The translations under genes and the position numbers were made by a program. This document shows positions 42,742 through 52,183 of a DNA stretch of 64,000 nt, one piece after another (the stretch's first letter is position 1; each line of letters starts with the position of its first letter). Source of the DNA: Aliivibrio_A kagoshimensis (lineage in GTDB: Bacteria; Pseudomonadota; Gammaproteobacteria; Enterobacterales; Vibrionaceae); assembly GCF_050337105.1 (NCBI RefSeq), contig NZ_JAKJSQ010000008.1, positions 22,121-86,120 on the forward strand. Direction: 5' to 3'. Below the pieces are notes generated by a model, which saw nothing but the letters and a program-made list of their open reading frames with translations, did not search any database and was not told where the DNA came from.

Positions 42742-43890
42742 ATGAGTACTGCATTTTTTATCCCTACAGTAAATTTTATGGGCGCAGGATGTTTAACGGA
42801 TGCTGTGAACGCTATCCAATCTCACGGCTTTAAAAAAGCATTAATCGTGACGGATACAGTGATCAAACAGATTGGTATGGTTAAGCAATTAACCGATCTT
42901 CTTGCTGAGCGAGATATTGCTGCAGCAGTATTTGATGGCACACAACCTAATCCAACAACGGGCAACGTTGTCGCTGGTCTTGAGCTACTTAAAGAGAACA
43001 ATTGTGACTGTGTTATCTCTCTGGGTGGCGGGTCTCCACATGATTGTGCCAAAGGTATTGCTCTGGTTGCTGCTAATGGTGGAAAAATCGCTGACTACGA
43101 AGGTGTTGATCAATCTGCTAAACCTCAATTACCGTTAATATCTATTAACACCACCGCTGGCACAGCTTCTGAAATGACTCGTTTTTGTATCATCACTGAT
43201 GAGTCTCGACACATCAAAATGGCGATTGTAGACAAAAACACAACACCACTGATTTCAGTCAATGACCCAGAGCTGATGCTAGCTAAACCCGCATCGCTAA
43301 CTGCGGCAACAGGTATGGATGCATTAACTCATGCCATCGAAGCTTATGTGTCAATTGCAGCAACGCCAATTACCGACGCCGTTGCAATTAAAGCGATTGA
43401 ATTGATTCAGGCACACCTTCGCACTGCCGTTTCAGATGGTCAAAATATTGAAGCACGTGAGCAGATGGCGTATGCACAATTTATGGCTGGAATGGCATTT
43501 AATAATGCATCACTAGGTTACGTTCACGCCATGGCGCACCAGTTAGGTGGATTCTACGATCTACCACACGGTGTTTGTAATGCCGTTCTTCTTCCACATG
43601 TACAGCGTTATAACGCGCAAGTTTGCCCAGAACGTCTACGTGATGTGGCTAAAGCAATGGGTGTGAATGTTGCAGAGCTATCTGCTGAAGAGGGAGCAAA
43701 TGCAGCGTTAGAAGCAATCCAAGTTCTTTCTAAAGACGTAGGTATTCCTACAGGTCTTAAAGCATTAAATGTTGAAGAAAAGGACATCTCAGTCCTTGCT
43801 GATAATGCACTAAAAGATGCATGTGGTTTTACTAACCCTAAACAAGCAAGCCATGAAGAGATCTCTGCAATCTTCGCTGCAGCAATGTAA
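42742..43890 (+). CDS. Iron-containing alcohol dehydrogenase (YiaY/AdhB-like)
   Basis: A 382-residue group III alcohol dehydrogenase. Cofactor segments GGGSPHDCAKGIAL (residues 96-109) and TAGTASEMT (137-145), and metal-binding residues in GMDALTHAIEAY, GYVHAMAHQLGGFYDLPHG are all present. The first line MSTAFFIPTVNFMGAGC follows E. coli YiaY and Zymomonas AdhB. GGAG precedes the ATG by 8 bases. Confidence 0.93.
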   Translation: MSTAFFIPTVNFMGAGCLTDAVNAIQSHGFKKALIVTDTVIKQIGMVKQLTDLLAERDIAAAVFDGTQPNPTTGNVVAGLELLKENNCDCVISLGGGSPHDCAKGIALVAANGGKIADYEGVDQSAKPQLPLISINTTAGTASEMTRFCIITDESRHIKMAIVDKNTTPLISVNDPELMLAKPASLTAATGMDALTHAIEAYVSIAATPITDAVAIKAIELIQAHLRTAVSDGQNIEAREQMAYAQFMAGMAFNNASLGYVHAMAHQLGGFYDLPHGVCNAVLLPHVQRYNAQVCPERLRDVAKAMGVNVAELSAEEGANAALEAIQVLSKDVGIPTGLKALNVEEKDISVLADNALKDACGFTNPKQASHEEISAIFAAAM

Positions 43891-43912
43891 ATAAAACTCG
43901 CATAAACATAAA

Positions 43913-43941
43913 GACCAGCAATTATATGCTGGTCNTTTTTT
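43913..43941 (+). terminator. Intrinsic terminator after the alcohol dehydrogenase gene
   Basis: Perfect 8-bp stem GACCAGCA / TGCTGGTC, 6-base loop, one ambiguous base (43935) and six T. Confidence 0.87.
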
Positions 43942-44317
43942 ATTTAACTAAAGTTAATGGCGATTCATTATTAGTTTGATGTACAAGACGATTTCGTCCA
44001 TTTTTCTTTGCAACATAAAAGTAATCATCTGCTTCTTTTAGCAGTTCAGACAGAGTCATTCCAGGTTGATACTCAGATAGCCCAATACTCACAGTGACTG
44101 GTATACGTTTATCTTGGCTGATAAAAATAGCCTGTTCAATTGTTTGTCGAATGGCATTGACTTGTTTAAAGTGGTCGACATCAATGATCAATAGATAGAG
44201 TGGAGTCGCTCTTTGGTTCACTAATGGCTCAAAGGCACTTCTAAACGCCAACCGATTGTTCACCTTAGTGAGGGAATCTTCCAATGCTAACTTATGTAGT
44301 TTCTCTTCTGATCGCAT
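43940..44317 (-). pseudogene. GGDEF-domain gene remnant lacking the catalytic motif
   Basis: The frame gives the start of a GGDEF domain (LALEDSLTKVNNRLAFRSAFE and LLIIDVDHFKQVN) joined directly to its end (IPVTVSIGLSEYQPGMTLSELLKEADDYFYVAKKNGRNRLV). The middle, with the YGH segment and GGEEF site, is gone (about 60 residues), and the sensor part before the domain is missing. The 5' edge meets a choloylglycine-hydrolase remnant of opposite direction near 44318. Confidence 0.82.
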
Positions 44318-44318
44318 C

Positions 44319-44922
44319 CTATTTGATACTGACGCCAGTTACGGTATTAGCTGTCCATTAAGTGAAACACCGCAACTGAGCATTCTACGTTGGGCACAAT
44401 TTACTCTTGATATGTTTGAAAATGTGTCTAAGGCCGTAGAGTATTATGAATCAAATTCAATACACTTGGTGATGGAAGATGTACCGGATGGCTCTAAGAT
44501 GAAGACCAAGATTCATCTTACTCTTTCAGATGCTACTGGTGACTCAGCGATCATTGAGGTAAGACTTGGTAAAGTATCGATTTTTCATAATGAGCAATAC
44601 CGTATTGCAACAAAGCAACCCAGTTACGACATGCAACTGACTCTTACCGAATACTGGCGATATATTTGGGACATCTGATGTTAGAAATAGTGAACACGCT
44701 TCCTACACAATTTGGACAAACGTGAGTGCGCACCTCTCTAAAACATATTTCTTATTTAATACATACACCATGAGCCCTATCTGGTTAGATTTTAATTCAC
44801 CGTTCCAAAAGTGCCAACGGGTATGTCTAATGGAAATTGATGAGGGAAACCACCCTATTATTTTTCCATTAAGCGGCAATATTTCCTCACAACTGATTGA
44901 CTGCAATACCCCTTACGCTTAA
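44319..44922 (+). pseudogene. Choloylglycine-hydrolase-family (Ntn amidase) remnant
   Basis: Pieces of a linear-amide C-N hydrolase (bile-salt hydrolase / penicillin V acylase fold). Piece one (to the TGA at 44676) has ISCPLSETPQLSILRWAQFTLD, DGSKMKTKIHLTLSDATGDSAIIE and KVSIFHNEQYRIATKQPSYD. Piece two, in another frame from about 44691, has SYTIWTNVSAHLSKTYFLFNTYTMSPIW, the family's C-terminal strands. The N-terminal part with the catalytic Cys and a middle part are lost. Non-functional. Confidence 0.78.
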
Positions 44923-44934
44923 TGTTCACACAAT

Positions 44935-44960
44935 AAAAAAGCCTCCATAAGGGAGGCTTT
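44935..44960 (-). terminator. Intrinsic terminator of the POT transporter gene
   Basis: Nine-bp stem AAAGCCTCC / GGAGGCTTT with a 5-base loop; on the minus strand a T run follows. It lies 30 bases after the transporter stop. Confidence 0.85.
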
Positions 44961-44988
44961 ATTTCGTTAAAACAGTGTCAATTGCAAA

Positions 44989-46476
44989 TTAGTTTTGCGT
45001 TTGAATCTGCGCTTCAACAGCATCGCTTTTCTCAAGAGCTTCACTCTTATTAAGCATCGTAGTAATAATTTTAGAGGCAACCAGTGCTACACCAACCATG
45101 ACAACAGCAAGAATCGTTAACAGCGTAAAGTAGTCGCCGTATAGGTTCTGGACAATCTCTTGATTGATCACTTGGCCTTTCTCTAGCGCAATATTGGTTG
45201 AGAATACCGCACCAATGATGCCACTCAACGCCATCGCTACTGAGAACATGCTCACTGAGAATGCTTCAATGTGCTTAGGTGTTACCGAAAGAATAAAGGC
45301 AATAACCAAACTACCCACAATTACTTCGCCAAATGCGTAGAAGAAATGAACCACAAGGAATACTTCTGGACGAATAATCGCATCAGGACCAACATTCACG
45401 ACTGCAAACGCTAGCGTACCAAATGCAAGAGCTGTTAGAACAAATGCATAAGCAATTTTAGTTGCCGTAGAGATGAAGATGTTACGCTTCTCTAGAGAAC
45501 TAAAGATACCGGCAATGACAGGACCTGCAACGATACACCATAGTGGGTTCATCGCCATTGATCCTTCTGGAGCAAGTGGGATGAAACCTAACAAGTCACC
45601 GCGCATTGTATTGATGGTTACCATCGTCATCGATGTCATCATCTGACCGTAGTACACAAAGAATGTCACGGTTAAGAACATCATGATTAAGATAGTACCC
45701 ATTTTTAGGGCAGCAGCTTTACTTGATTTAAACATGATACTGATGAAGTATAAAACAGCACCTGCACCAATTGCGTAGACAATGTATTTACCAGTATCCA
45801 TGTTTGAGAACATGTAGAATACAAGTGCAATCATAGCGACAGAAAGTACAGAGAACTTGATCCAGTTTGATGCAGTAACAGGCTCTCTATCAATCTCAGC
45901 AACAATTGCCATCATTGGCTTATTACTAATGAACATCACAGCAAATGCAAGAAGTGCCATTACTGATGAAATCATGAAACTACCGTTGAAACCGATAACC
46001 ATAACAAACAGTGGGAAAAGATACTGACCTAAAAGAGCCCCAACGTTGTTGATTGAGTAGTTGATTGGGAAGCCATTTTGGAACTCTTCATCCGTTTTAA
46101 AAGTACGTTTGAATAGACCAGGGTAAGATGGTGACATCAAACCTCTTGAATAACTTGCCAATGCGATACCTGCTAAACAGGTTCCGACATTCAGCGTCGA
46201 AGCACCAAATACAATTAAGCCGTAACCAACACCAAAACCTAGGAAGGCGATGGTTAACGCACGGTAAGCACCGATGAATTTATCAACCATAAAACCACCT
46301 GCGATTGCAAATAGCGGTCCTACTGATGAAAATGCACCTACTACCATCATAGTATCAGCTTCGTTATAGCCAAGATCTTCTAGGAAGAATCTCGTTAAAA
46401 TCACCATCACACCATAAAATGATAATCCAAACATCATCTGGCAAAACATCATGGATCGATTCAGTCTATTCCACAT
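44989..46476 (-). CDS. POT/PTR-type MFS transporter (proton-coupled peptide-transporter-like)
   Basis: A 495-residue membrane protein with 12-14 helices. The N-terminal SFYGVMVILTRFFLEDLGYNEADTMMVVGAFSSVGPLFAIAGGFMVDKFIGAYRAL region corresponds to the POT signature layout (FYG near the start, then G-x-xx-D). The usual ExxERFxYYG motif is degenerate here, so the substrate may differ from di/tripeptides. An ambiguous base at 46490 lies just upstream. Monocistronic. Confidence 0.78.
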   Translation of the reverse strand: MWNRLNRSMMFCQMMFGLSFYGVMVILTRFFLEDLGYNEADTMMVVGAFSSVGPLFAIAGGFMVDKFIGAYRALTIAFLGFGVGYGLIVFGASTLNVGTCLAGIALASYSRGLMSPSYPGLFKRTFKTDEEFQNGFPINYSINNVGALLGQYLFPLFVMVIGFNGSFMISSVMALLAFAVMFISNKPMMAIVAEIDREPVTASNWIKFSVLSVAMIALVFYMFSNMDTGKYIVYAIGAGAVLYFISIMFKSSKAAALKMGTILIMMFLTVTFFVYYGQMMTSMTMVTINTMRGDLLGFIPLAPEGSMAMNPLWCIVAGPVIAGIFSSLEKRNIFISTATKIAYAFVLTALAFGTLAFAVVNVGPDAIIRPEVFLVVHFFYAFGEVIVGSLVIAFILSVTPKHIEAFSVSMFSVAMALSGIIGAVFSTNIALEKGQVINQEIVQNLYGDYFTLLTILAVVMVGVALVASKIITTMLNKSEALEKSDAVEAQIQTQN

Positions 46477-46776
46477 AATTATGTCTCTTNGTTATTAAAT
46501 AAAGTTGTAAAGAACAAATAGGTTACTAAACATTAACGCGGTGATTCTAACACTGATAATCTATCGATCTTTCACGGTCACGTCGCAAAAATGACCGACT
46601 AATCATTACTTATTTTAATGTCAGTATTAGTTTTATTATGTTCTACACATTATTTACAACCCTACGTATTTACTGGTAATTAAATAGATTTAGATCAACA
46701 TTTACTATGCGCAATTTTGATAAGACATATTTATTTGATAAAATTAAATTAGAAATATTTATTCGAAAGAAATGAA
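46477..46776. other. Gene-free AT-rich stretch upstream of the POT transporter
   Basis: About 300 bases, AT-rich, presumably holding the promoter of the leftward transporter gene. No ORF, RNA gene or clear operator is visible. Confidence 0.4.
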
Positions 46777-46811
46777 TAAAAAAAGAGTTACCATCGATGA
46801 CGATAACTCTT
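46777..46811 (-). terminator. Intrinsic terminator of the esterase gene
   Basis: Stem AAGAGTTA / TAACTCTT with a 13-base partly paired loop, followed on the minus strand by seven T. It lies 40 bases after the esterase stop. Confidence 0.8.
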
Positions 46812-46851
46812 AGCTGTAATAAGATTTACTCTACGAATTGTATAAGCACAC

Positions 46852-47514
46852 TTATAAATTGAGGGTCTTTTTAAGCCAAACCGCAATATCTTTAATCTCT
46901 TCCATACACACACTGTGTTCCATCGGATAAGTAGACCAATTCGGTTTGAAATGGGCAGCGATAAGATCGTTCACCGCATCTTGACCCATCTCTGGCAATA
47001 CAACTGGATCAAAATCTCCGTGCATCACCTCTATCGGCAGCTCACGGTTAGCCTCTGAGTACTTAATAGAGTGAGACGTTGGAAAATAGGTCGATAACGT
47101 CAACAAGCCTGCTAAAGGTTTGGGATAACTCAACGCCGTTTGATAAGCCACTGCGCCTCCTTGAGAGAAGCCGGCCAAAATAATGCGATCGCTGCTAATG
47201 CCTTTTGCGCACTCTTGATCAATAAGCAGAGAGACTTGTCTGGCAGAACTCAACAGTTGTTGCGCGTTTAATTCACGCTTTAACCCCATCGACATAATGT
47301 CATACCACGCTGGCATAATTGCTCCCCCATTAATGGTGATAGCAATTGAAGGAGAGTGTGGGAATATAAATCGAATTGGCGCCTCTTCTGGCAAATTAAG
47401 TTCTGGTAAAACACCTTCAAAATCATGACCGTTTGATCCCAGACCATGAAGCCATATAACCGTTGCGGTTGCCTCAACTTTTGGCTCGATCAATACATAC
47501 TTAAGTGTGCTCAT
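46852..47514 (-). CDS. Carboxylesterase / phospholipase-type alpha/beta hydrolase
   Basis: A 220-residue serine hydrolase of the acyl-protein-thioesterase-like carboxylesterase family (PF02230). The oxyanion segment WLHGLGSNGHDF (21-32) and a plausible triad Ser117 (GFSQGG), Asp169 (HGDFDP) and His200 (MEHSV) are visible. Its start overlaps the YwbE stop by one base, so the two form an operon. Confidence 0.92.
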   Translation of the reverse strand: MSTLKYVLIEPKVEATATVIWLHGLGSNGHDFEGVLPELNLPEEAPIRFIFPHSPSIAITINGGAIMPAWYDIMSMGLKRELNAQQLLSSARQVSLLIDQECAKGISSDRIILAGFSQGGAVAYQTALSYPKPLAGLLTLSTYFPTSHSIKYSEANRELPIEVMHGDFDPVVLPEMGQDAVNDLIAAHFKPNWSTYPMEHSVCMEEIKDIAVWLKKTLNL

Positions 47515-47705
47515 TAATAAATTCCTTTTACACGGCCCACATCACCACTCTCAAGACGCACCTTAATGCCGTGTGGGTGAGTCGGTGATTTGGTTAGAAT
47601 GTCTTTCACAATGCCATTGGTTAATTTACCACTGCGTTGATCTTGTTTAAGCACAATATCCACTTCTAAACCAATTTTAATATCCGAACGATTGCTGCCT
47701 GACAT
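47514..47705 (-). CDS. YwbE-family protein
   Basis: A 63-residue protein with the YwbE/DUF2196 pattern: NRSDIKIGLEVDIVLKQDQRSGKLTNGIVKDILTKS shape, then PTHPHGIKVRL and GRVKGI. I start at ATG 47705 with AAGGA upstream; the longer frame to 47828 adds 41 residues unlike the family. Function unknown; KOW-like small beta proteins are possible relatives. Confidence 0.85.
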   Translation of the reverse strand: MSGSNRSDIKIGLEVDIVLKQDQRSGKLTNGIVKDILTKSPTHPHGIKVRLESGDVGRVKGIY

Positions 47706-47833
47706 ACCAGTTCCTTTTATCTGATGAAAGGCAAATAGTATCACTTCGCTGCTACTGGGTTCCATTAAATATGAGGATATAAAAAACCAAGAAACTCTAC
47801 ATGTAGATAGAGAAGCACTGCCTACCATTTTTC

Positions 47834-48757
47834 TTACTTTTCAACTAAATCGTTGAATCTTTCAAAAAGAAAATCTAAGAATAGCCGGATTCGTTTTGGC
47901 TGGTACTTCTTACTGATATACACAACATTCAAATCGGCACTCGATACTGACGTCGATGTATTGAAGTTCTTCATATACCCGTTGAGTACAGTAATAAGAT
48001 GCCGGTTATTAATATCAGCTTGCACGTCTAGGACCGATTTAAGTGCTATCCCTGCTCCCTCTAATGCCCAGCGTCTAATGACCTCGCCATCATCTGAGAA
48101 TCGCTTAGGCACAACTGTAATTGAGTGCTTATGATCTTGTCCCTGGAAATGCCATGTCTTTAGCTCCTCATTGCTGCTTAGCATTACTAGACAGTCATGA
48201 TTAACCAAGTCTTGTGGCTTTAATGGCGTTCCATACTTTGCCAAGTAATTAGGCGAAGCACATAGCACTCGTCGGCTTGGTGATAGTCGTCGTGAAATCA
48301 AACTGCTATCAGTAAGCTCTCCATAACGAATTACAATATCCATACCGGATTCGGGTATGTGGGAGATGTGATCATTTAAATATAGATATGGCACGACATC
48401 TGGGTACAGTTCCAAGAACTCATTCACTATAGGAAGAATATACTGTTTACCAATATCCTTTGGCGCGACTATCTTTAACGAGCCTTTAATCTCTTTCACA
48501 CCATTCTGGATAAGGTTCTCAGCTTCACTTACCGTATCCAATATTTCAATACAGGCGTTGTAATAAAGTTCTCCAGAATCTGTCAATGCCATATGCCTTG
48601 TACTCCGGTTAAGAAGCTTCACACCGTACCTTTCTTCAAGCGCTTGAAGTCTTGCTGTCACGGTAGCAGGAGATAGACCAAGGTCACGCCCAGCGGCTGC
48701 AAGACCACGGTGTTTCACAATACTCACGAACATTGCCATATCAGAAAACTTATCCAC
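47834..48757 (-). CDS. LysR-family transcriptional regulator
   Basis: A 307-residue LysR regulator of the CrgA/DhcR-like group: HTH KHRGLAAAGRDLGLSPATVTARLQALEERYGVKLLNRSTR (about 13-52), then a periplasmic-binding-protein-like effector domain. The GTG at 48757 is favoured: AGGAGG (48764-48769) is 6 bases upstream, whereas the in-frame GTG 48763 touches that site. Divergent from an Old Yellow Enzyme gene, which it probably regulates. Confidence 0.9.
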   Translation of the reverse strand: MDKFSDMAMFVSIVKHRGLAAAGRDLGLSPATVTARLQALEERYGVKLLNRSTRHMALTDSGELYYNACIEILDTVSEAENLIQNGVKEIKGSLKIVAPKDIGKQYILPIVNEFLELYPDVVPYLYLNDHISHIPESGMDIVIRYGELTDSSLISRRLSPSRRVLCASPNYLAKYGTPLKPQDLVNHDCLVMLSSNEELKTWHFQGQDHKHSITVVPKRFSDDGEVIRRWALEGAGIALKSVLDVQADINNRHLITVLNGYMKNFNTSTSVSSADLNVVYISKKYQPKRIRLFLDFLFERFNDLVEK

Positions 48758-48828
48758 TCTCACCCTCCTATTATTCAGATTAACCGAATAATGATTTCAT
48801 ATATTTACCAATTATTAAAATATAACAG

Positions 48829-48972
48829 ATGAATATAATGGCACCATTAACAAAACATAACAGTATGAAAAAGGTAACCCACCGTAAACAAAGAAAAGCG
48901 GCTAGACAAAAAAGTTCACGTATAGGCTATGCAGATGGCATGCAAAATTACCACTGGATTCTTACCCATTGA
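48829..48972 (+). CDS. Possible small basic protein (47 residues), unconfirmed
   Basis: An open frame between the LysR and NemA genes, with three in-frame ATGs (48829, 48838, 48865). The product is Lys/Arg-rich (KKVTHRKQRKAARQKKSSR) and ends GYADGMQNYHWILTH. There is no good SD. It could be the nemA leader or a real small gene; I do not recognise a family. Confidence 0.25.
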   Translation: MNIMAPLTKHNSMKKVTHRKQRKAARQKSSRIGYADGMQNYHWILTH

Positions 48973-49007
48973 TAACAAAAGAAAAATTGTTACACAACTA
49001 GAATAAG

Positions 49008-50114
49008 ATGAATATTATGAGAAAATTATTCCAAAAAACAAACCTGAAAAACTTGGATTTACAAAACCGCATAGTAATGGCCCCAATGACTCGCGCTCGC
49101 ACAAGTCAACCAGGCAACATACCAAATGATATGATGGCGACATACTATAAACAAAGAGCGACAGCTGGTTTAATTATCACAGAGGCAACACAAATCTCAG
49201 ATGATTCTCAAGGATATTCGTTTACTCCTGGAGTTTATACTGATGAGCAAGTAAAAGGTTGGGAGCCAATTGTAAAAGCGGCTCATAAAGAAGGCGCAGC
49301 AATATTCTGTCAACTATGGCATGTCGGGCGTGTCTCTCACCCCACTTTCCAAAAAGGTGAACGACCTATTGCACCATCAGCTCTTGCTCCTGTTGAAACC
49401 CAAGTTTGGATATCAGATGCAGAAGGTAACGGCAACATGGTTGACTGTATTCAACCTCGTGCGATGACTCAGGTCGATATCGAACGCGTAGTTAAAGACT
49501 TCGCATGCTCTGCAAAACGCGCAGTAGATGCTGGTTTTAATGGGGTAGAAATTCATGGTGGTAATGGCTACCTTATCGATCAGTTCCTACGTACAAACTC
49601 AAACAAGCGTACTGACAACTATGGCGGTACTCGTGAAAACCGGATCCGCTTCCTTCTTAAAGTTGTTGATGCTGTGACCGAAGCAATTGGTGCTGATAAA
49701 GTGGGGGTTCGTCTTGCTCCGTTCATTACATTTAAAGATATGAATTGCCCAGATATCGTTCCAACAATCCTTGAAGCATCGAAAGAACTACAAGATCGTG
49801 ATATTGCTTACCTGCACTTATCAGAAGCGGATTGGGATGATGCGCCAATGATCCCTGAAAGCTTCCGCATTGCGTTACGAAACCGTTTCACTAACACGAT
49901 CATTGTTGCTGGTAGCTACACTCAAGAACGCGCAGATGAAGTGCTAAACAAACAATACGCTGACCTAGTAGCCTTCGGTCGACCATTTGTATCTAATCCA
50001 GATTTGGTATCACGCTTGGAGAACGATTATAAACTCGCTGATCTGAATGGCGCGACTCTGTTTGGAGGTAATGAACATGGCTACATTGATTATCCTGAAT
50101 TCAGCAAAGTATAA
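49008..50114 (+). CDS. nemA: Old Yellow Enzyme, N-ethylmaleimide reductase-like
   Basis: A 368-residue FMN-dependent ene-reductase. IVMAPMTRAR (21-30) is the FMN-binding start, QLWHVGRVSHP near 102, GFNGVEIHGGNGYLIDQF (about 178-195, with the His/Asn pair that holds the substrate carbonyl) and LVAFGRPFVSNPDLV near 325. It reduces activated alkenes such as quinones, maleimides and nitro compounds. The divergent LysR is its probable regulator. Confidence 0.92.
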   Translation: MNIMRKLFQKTNLKNLDLQNRIVMAPMTRARTSQPGNIPNDMMATYYKQRATAGLIITEATQISDDSQGYSFTPGVYTDEQVKGWEPIVKAAHKEGAAIFCQLWHVGRVSHPTFQKGERPIAPSALAPVETQVWISDAEGNGNMVDCIQPRAMTQVDIERVVKDFACSAKRAVDAGFNGVEIHGGNGYLIDQFLRTNSNKRTDNYGGTRENRIRFLLKVVDAVTEAIGADKVGVRLAPFITFKDMNCPDIVPTILEASKELQDRDIAYLHLSEADWDDAPMIPESFRIALRNRFTNTIIVAGSYTQERADEVLNKQYADLVAFGRPFVSNPDLVSRLENDYKLADLNGATLFGGNEHGYIDYPEFSKV

Positions 50115-50230
50115 ACAACTAAGGAGGTACGCTCTTAAGGGTGATTCTCATACAAAGCTTGTACAGCATACTGATCTCCAGAAAATAGGAGTAGGAGAGA
50201 AGCAACGCTCCCTCCAAATCGTTCCATTCT

Positions 50231-51931
50231 TTATACTTGAGCGAATGTATAGGTACGATACCCACCAATCAAGTTACGGGCTTTATATCCGCGGTTAACT
50301 AACTGACGGTAAGCCACATTACCGCGCAAGCCGACTTGACAGTAAATCACAATCTCTTTCTCTTTTGGCAGCTCATCCATCCGCTGACGCAGCTGATCGA
50401 GGGGGATGTTGACTGCTCCCGGCAAGGAACCATTTTTTAGCTCACCAGGGTTACGTACATCGAGCAGCAGTTGGTTTTCACTTAAGTTATCGATCTCATC
50501 AAAGTGAATCGCTGTTGAATCACCCTGCATTAAGTTATTAGCAACAAACGCCGCTTGGTTGATCACATCTTTTGCACTGCCATATGGCGGCGCATAACTG
50601 AGCTCAAGGTGTTGTAGCTGATCAACTGTCATACCAGCACGCTGGGCCACGGCCATCACGTCAATTCGTTTATCAACACCATCCTTTCCTACCGCTTGTG
50701 CTCCTAGTATTTTTCCAGATTGTGGTGAGTACAGCATTTTAAAAGAGACGATTTCAGCTCCCGGATAGTAGCCGGCATGGCTAGTAGTGTGGACATAGAC
50801 TTTTTCATAATCGATGCCATCACGCTGCAAACTTTTTTCGTTTTTCCCCACGGTGCCAACAGCCAAATCAAACACTTTACAGATCGCAGTCCCTTGAGTC
50901 CCTTGATACGTCTGTTGACGTCCTAACATGTTGTCTGCGGCCATTCGTCCTTGACGATTAGCCGGCCCAGCTAAAGGAACTAGCGCGGGTTCGCCAGTAA
51001 CAAAATCAGGCTCTTCAATAGCATCACCTACCGCATAAATGGCTGGATCACTGGTCTGCATTGCGGCGTTGGTCTTGATTCCACCTAATGCGCCAATCTC
51101 TAAGCCAGCATCAACCGCTAACGTCGTTTCGGGTTTCACCCCTATCGCCATGATAAGCAAATCAGTATCAAGAGTATCGCCACTGTTTAACGTCAATACT
51201 AAGTGGCCAGCTAGGTGCTGATGCTCAATGGATTCACCAGACTCAATACTAGCAACGGTGTCAGTCGCCGTATACTTGATTGACTCAAGCGCGACACCAA
51301 GGCGAAGATCGACCCCTTGACCGCGTATCTCATGATGAACAAATCCTGCCATTTCTCTATCTACAGGTGTCATCACTTGGTCAGAAAGCTCGATTAAAGT
51401 GGTTTTAATACCGAGGTGAACAAAGGCTTCCATCATCTCTAAACCAATAAATCCACCGCCTACCACAGTGGCATGTTCCACTTTATTCAGCGCAATGGAT
51501 TGTAGAATCTTATCCATATCAGGAATATTCCGTAATGAATGAGTCAATGGGTTATCCACGCCAGGAATGGGGGGAACCACAGGGCCAGCCCCTGGACTTA
51601 AAAGCAGAAAATCGTAACTCTCAACATATTCGCTGTTGTCAGCTAGGGTACGTATCGTGACGGTTTTCTTCTGACGGTCAATACCCACGACTTCACTCTG
51701 CACCCGTACATCCACATTAAAGCGACTTAAAAAACTTTCCGGAGTTTGCAGCAGCAGCTTACTGCGATCTTTGATTTCACCTCCAATGTGATATGGCAAT
51801 CCACAGTTGGCAAAAGAGACATATGGACTCCGCTCAAACATGATGATCTCAGCATCTTCACTTAATCTACGCGCTCTTGCTGCTGCTGAAGCGCCACCCG
51901 CGACGCCACCTACTATTACAATTTTTGTCAT
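50231..51931 (-). CDS. CoA-disulfide-reductase-type flavoprotein with C-terminal rhodanese domain
   Basis: A 566-residue FAD/NAD(P)H oxidoreductase: FAD site IVIVGGVAGGASAAARARR (4-22), the single active Cys43 in SFANCGLPY, NAD site VVGGGFIGLEMMEAF near 150, and FAD site YAVGDAIE near 297. From about residue 465 a rhodanese domain follows with the active Cys in IVIYCQVGLRG. Such fusions reduce CoA or polysulfide persulfides. I start at ATG 51931 (CGGAG upstream) rather than 51982. Confidence 0.92.
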   Translation of the reverse strand: MTKIVIVGGVAGGASAAARARRLSEDAEIIMFERSPYVSFANCGLPYHIGGEIKDRSKLLLQTPESFLSRFNVDVRVQSEVVGIDRQKKTVTIRTLADNSEYVESYDFLLLSPGAGPVVPPIPGVDNPLTHSLRNIPDMDKILQSIALNKVEHATVVGGGFIGLEMMEAFVHLGIKTTLIELSDQVMTPVDREMAGFVHHEIRGQGVDLRLGVALESIKYTATDTVASIESGESIEHQHLAGHLVLTLNSGDTLDTDLLIMAIGVKPETTLAVDAGLEIGALGGIKTNAAMQTSDPAIYAVGDAIEEPDFVTGEPALVPLAGPANRQGRMAADNMLGRQQTYQGTQGTAICKVFDLAVGTVGKNEKSLQRDGIDYEKVYVHTTSHAGYYPGAEIVSFKMLYSPQSGKILGAQAVGKDGVDKRIDVMAVAQRAGMTVDQLQHLELSYAPPYGSAKDVINQAAFVANNLMQGDSTAIHFDEIDNLSENQLLLDVRNPGELKNGSLPGAVNIPLDQLRQRMDELPKEKEIVIYCQVGLRGNVAYRQLVNRGYKARNLIGGYRTYTFAQV

Positions 51932-52183
51932 TGTATTACTCCGAGAAAAGTCATTTATTCTTACTATTATAAAATAAAGCAAAATCTAATATAATAAATA
52001 CTAAATTAGCATAAGCTTAATGAAGTTGTCCACTTTATTTCTGTTGGAAATGTGCATTCATAGAGATTTGAAATATACACAAGCCGATAGTAATAATGTA
52101 GTAAGCACAAAAAAAGTGATTGATATCAGCTATCAATCACTCATTAAAACGCCCACTTCGTTCAAAAATACGAAAACACGGAG
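51932..52183. other. Gap between the CoA-disulfide reductase gene and the arginine importer
   Basis: About 250 bases, AT-rich, holding the promoter of the leftward flavoprotein gene. GTGATTGATATCAGCTATCAATCAC at about 52114-52141 forms a near-perfect inverted repeat just downstream of the importer stop and may be its 3' hairpin; no T run follows on the minus strand. Confidence 0.4.

Noticed and set aside
44722..44922. 66-residue open frame as an independent small gene
   Set aside because: Its sequence is the C-terminal strand region of the broken choloylglycine hydrolase.
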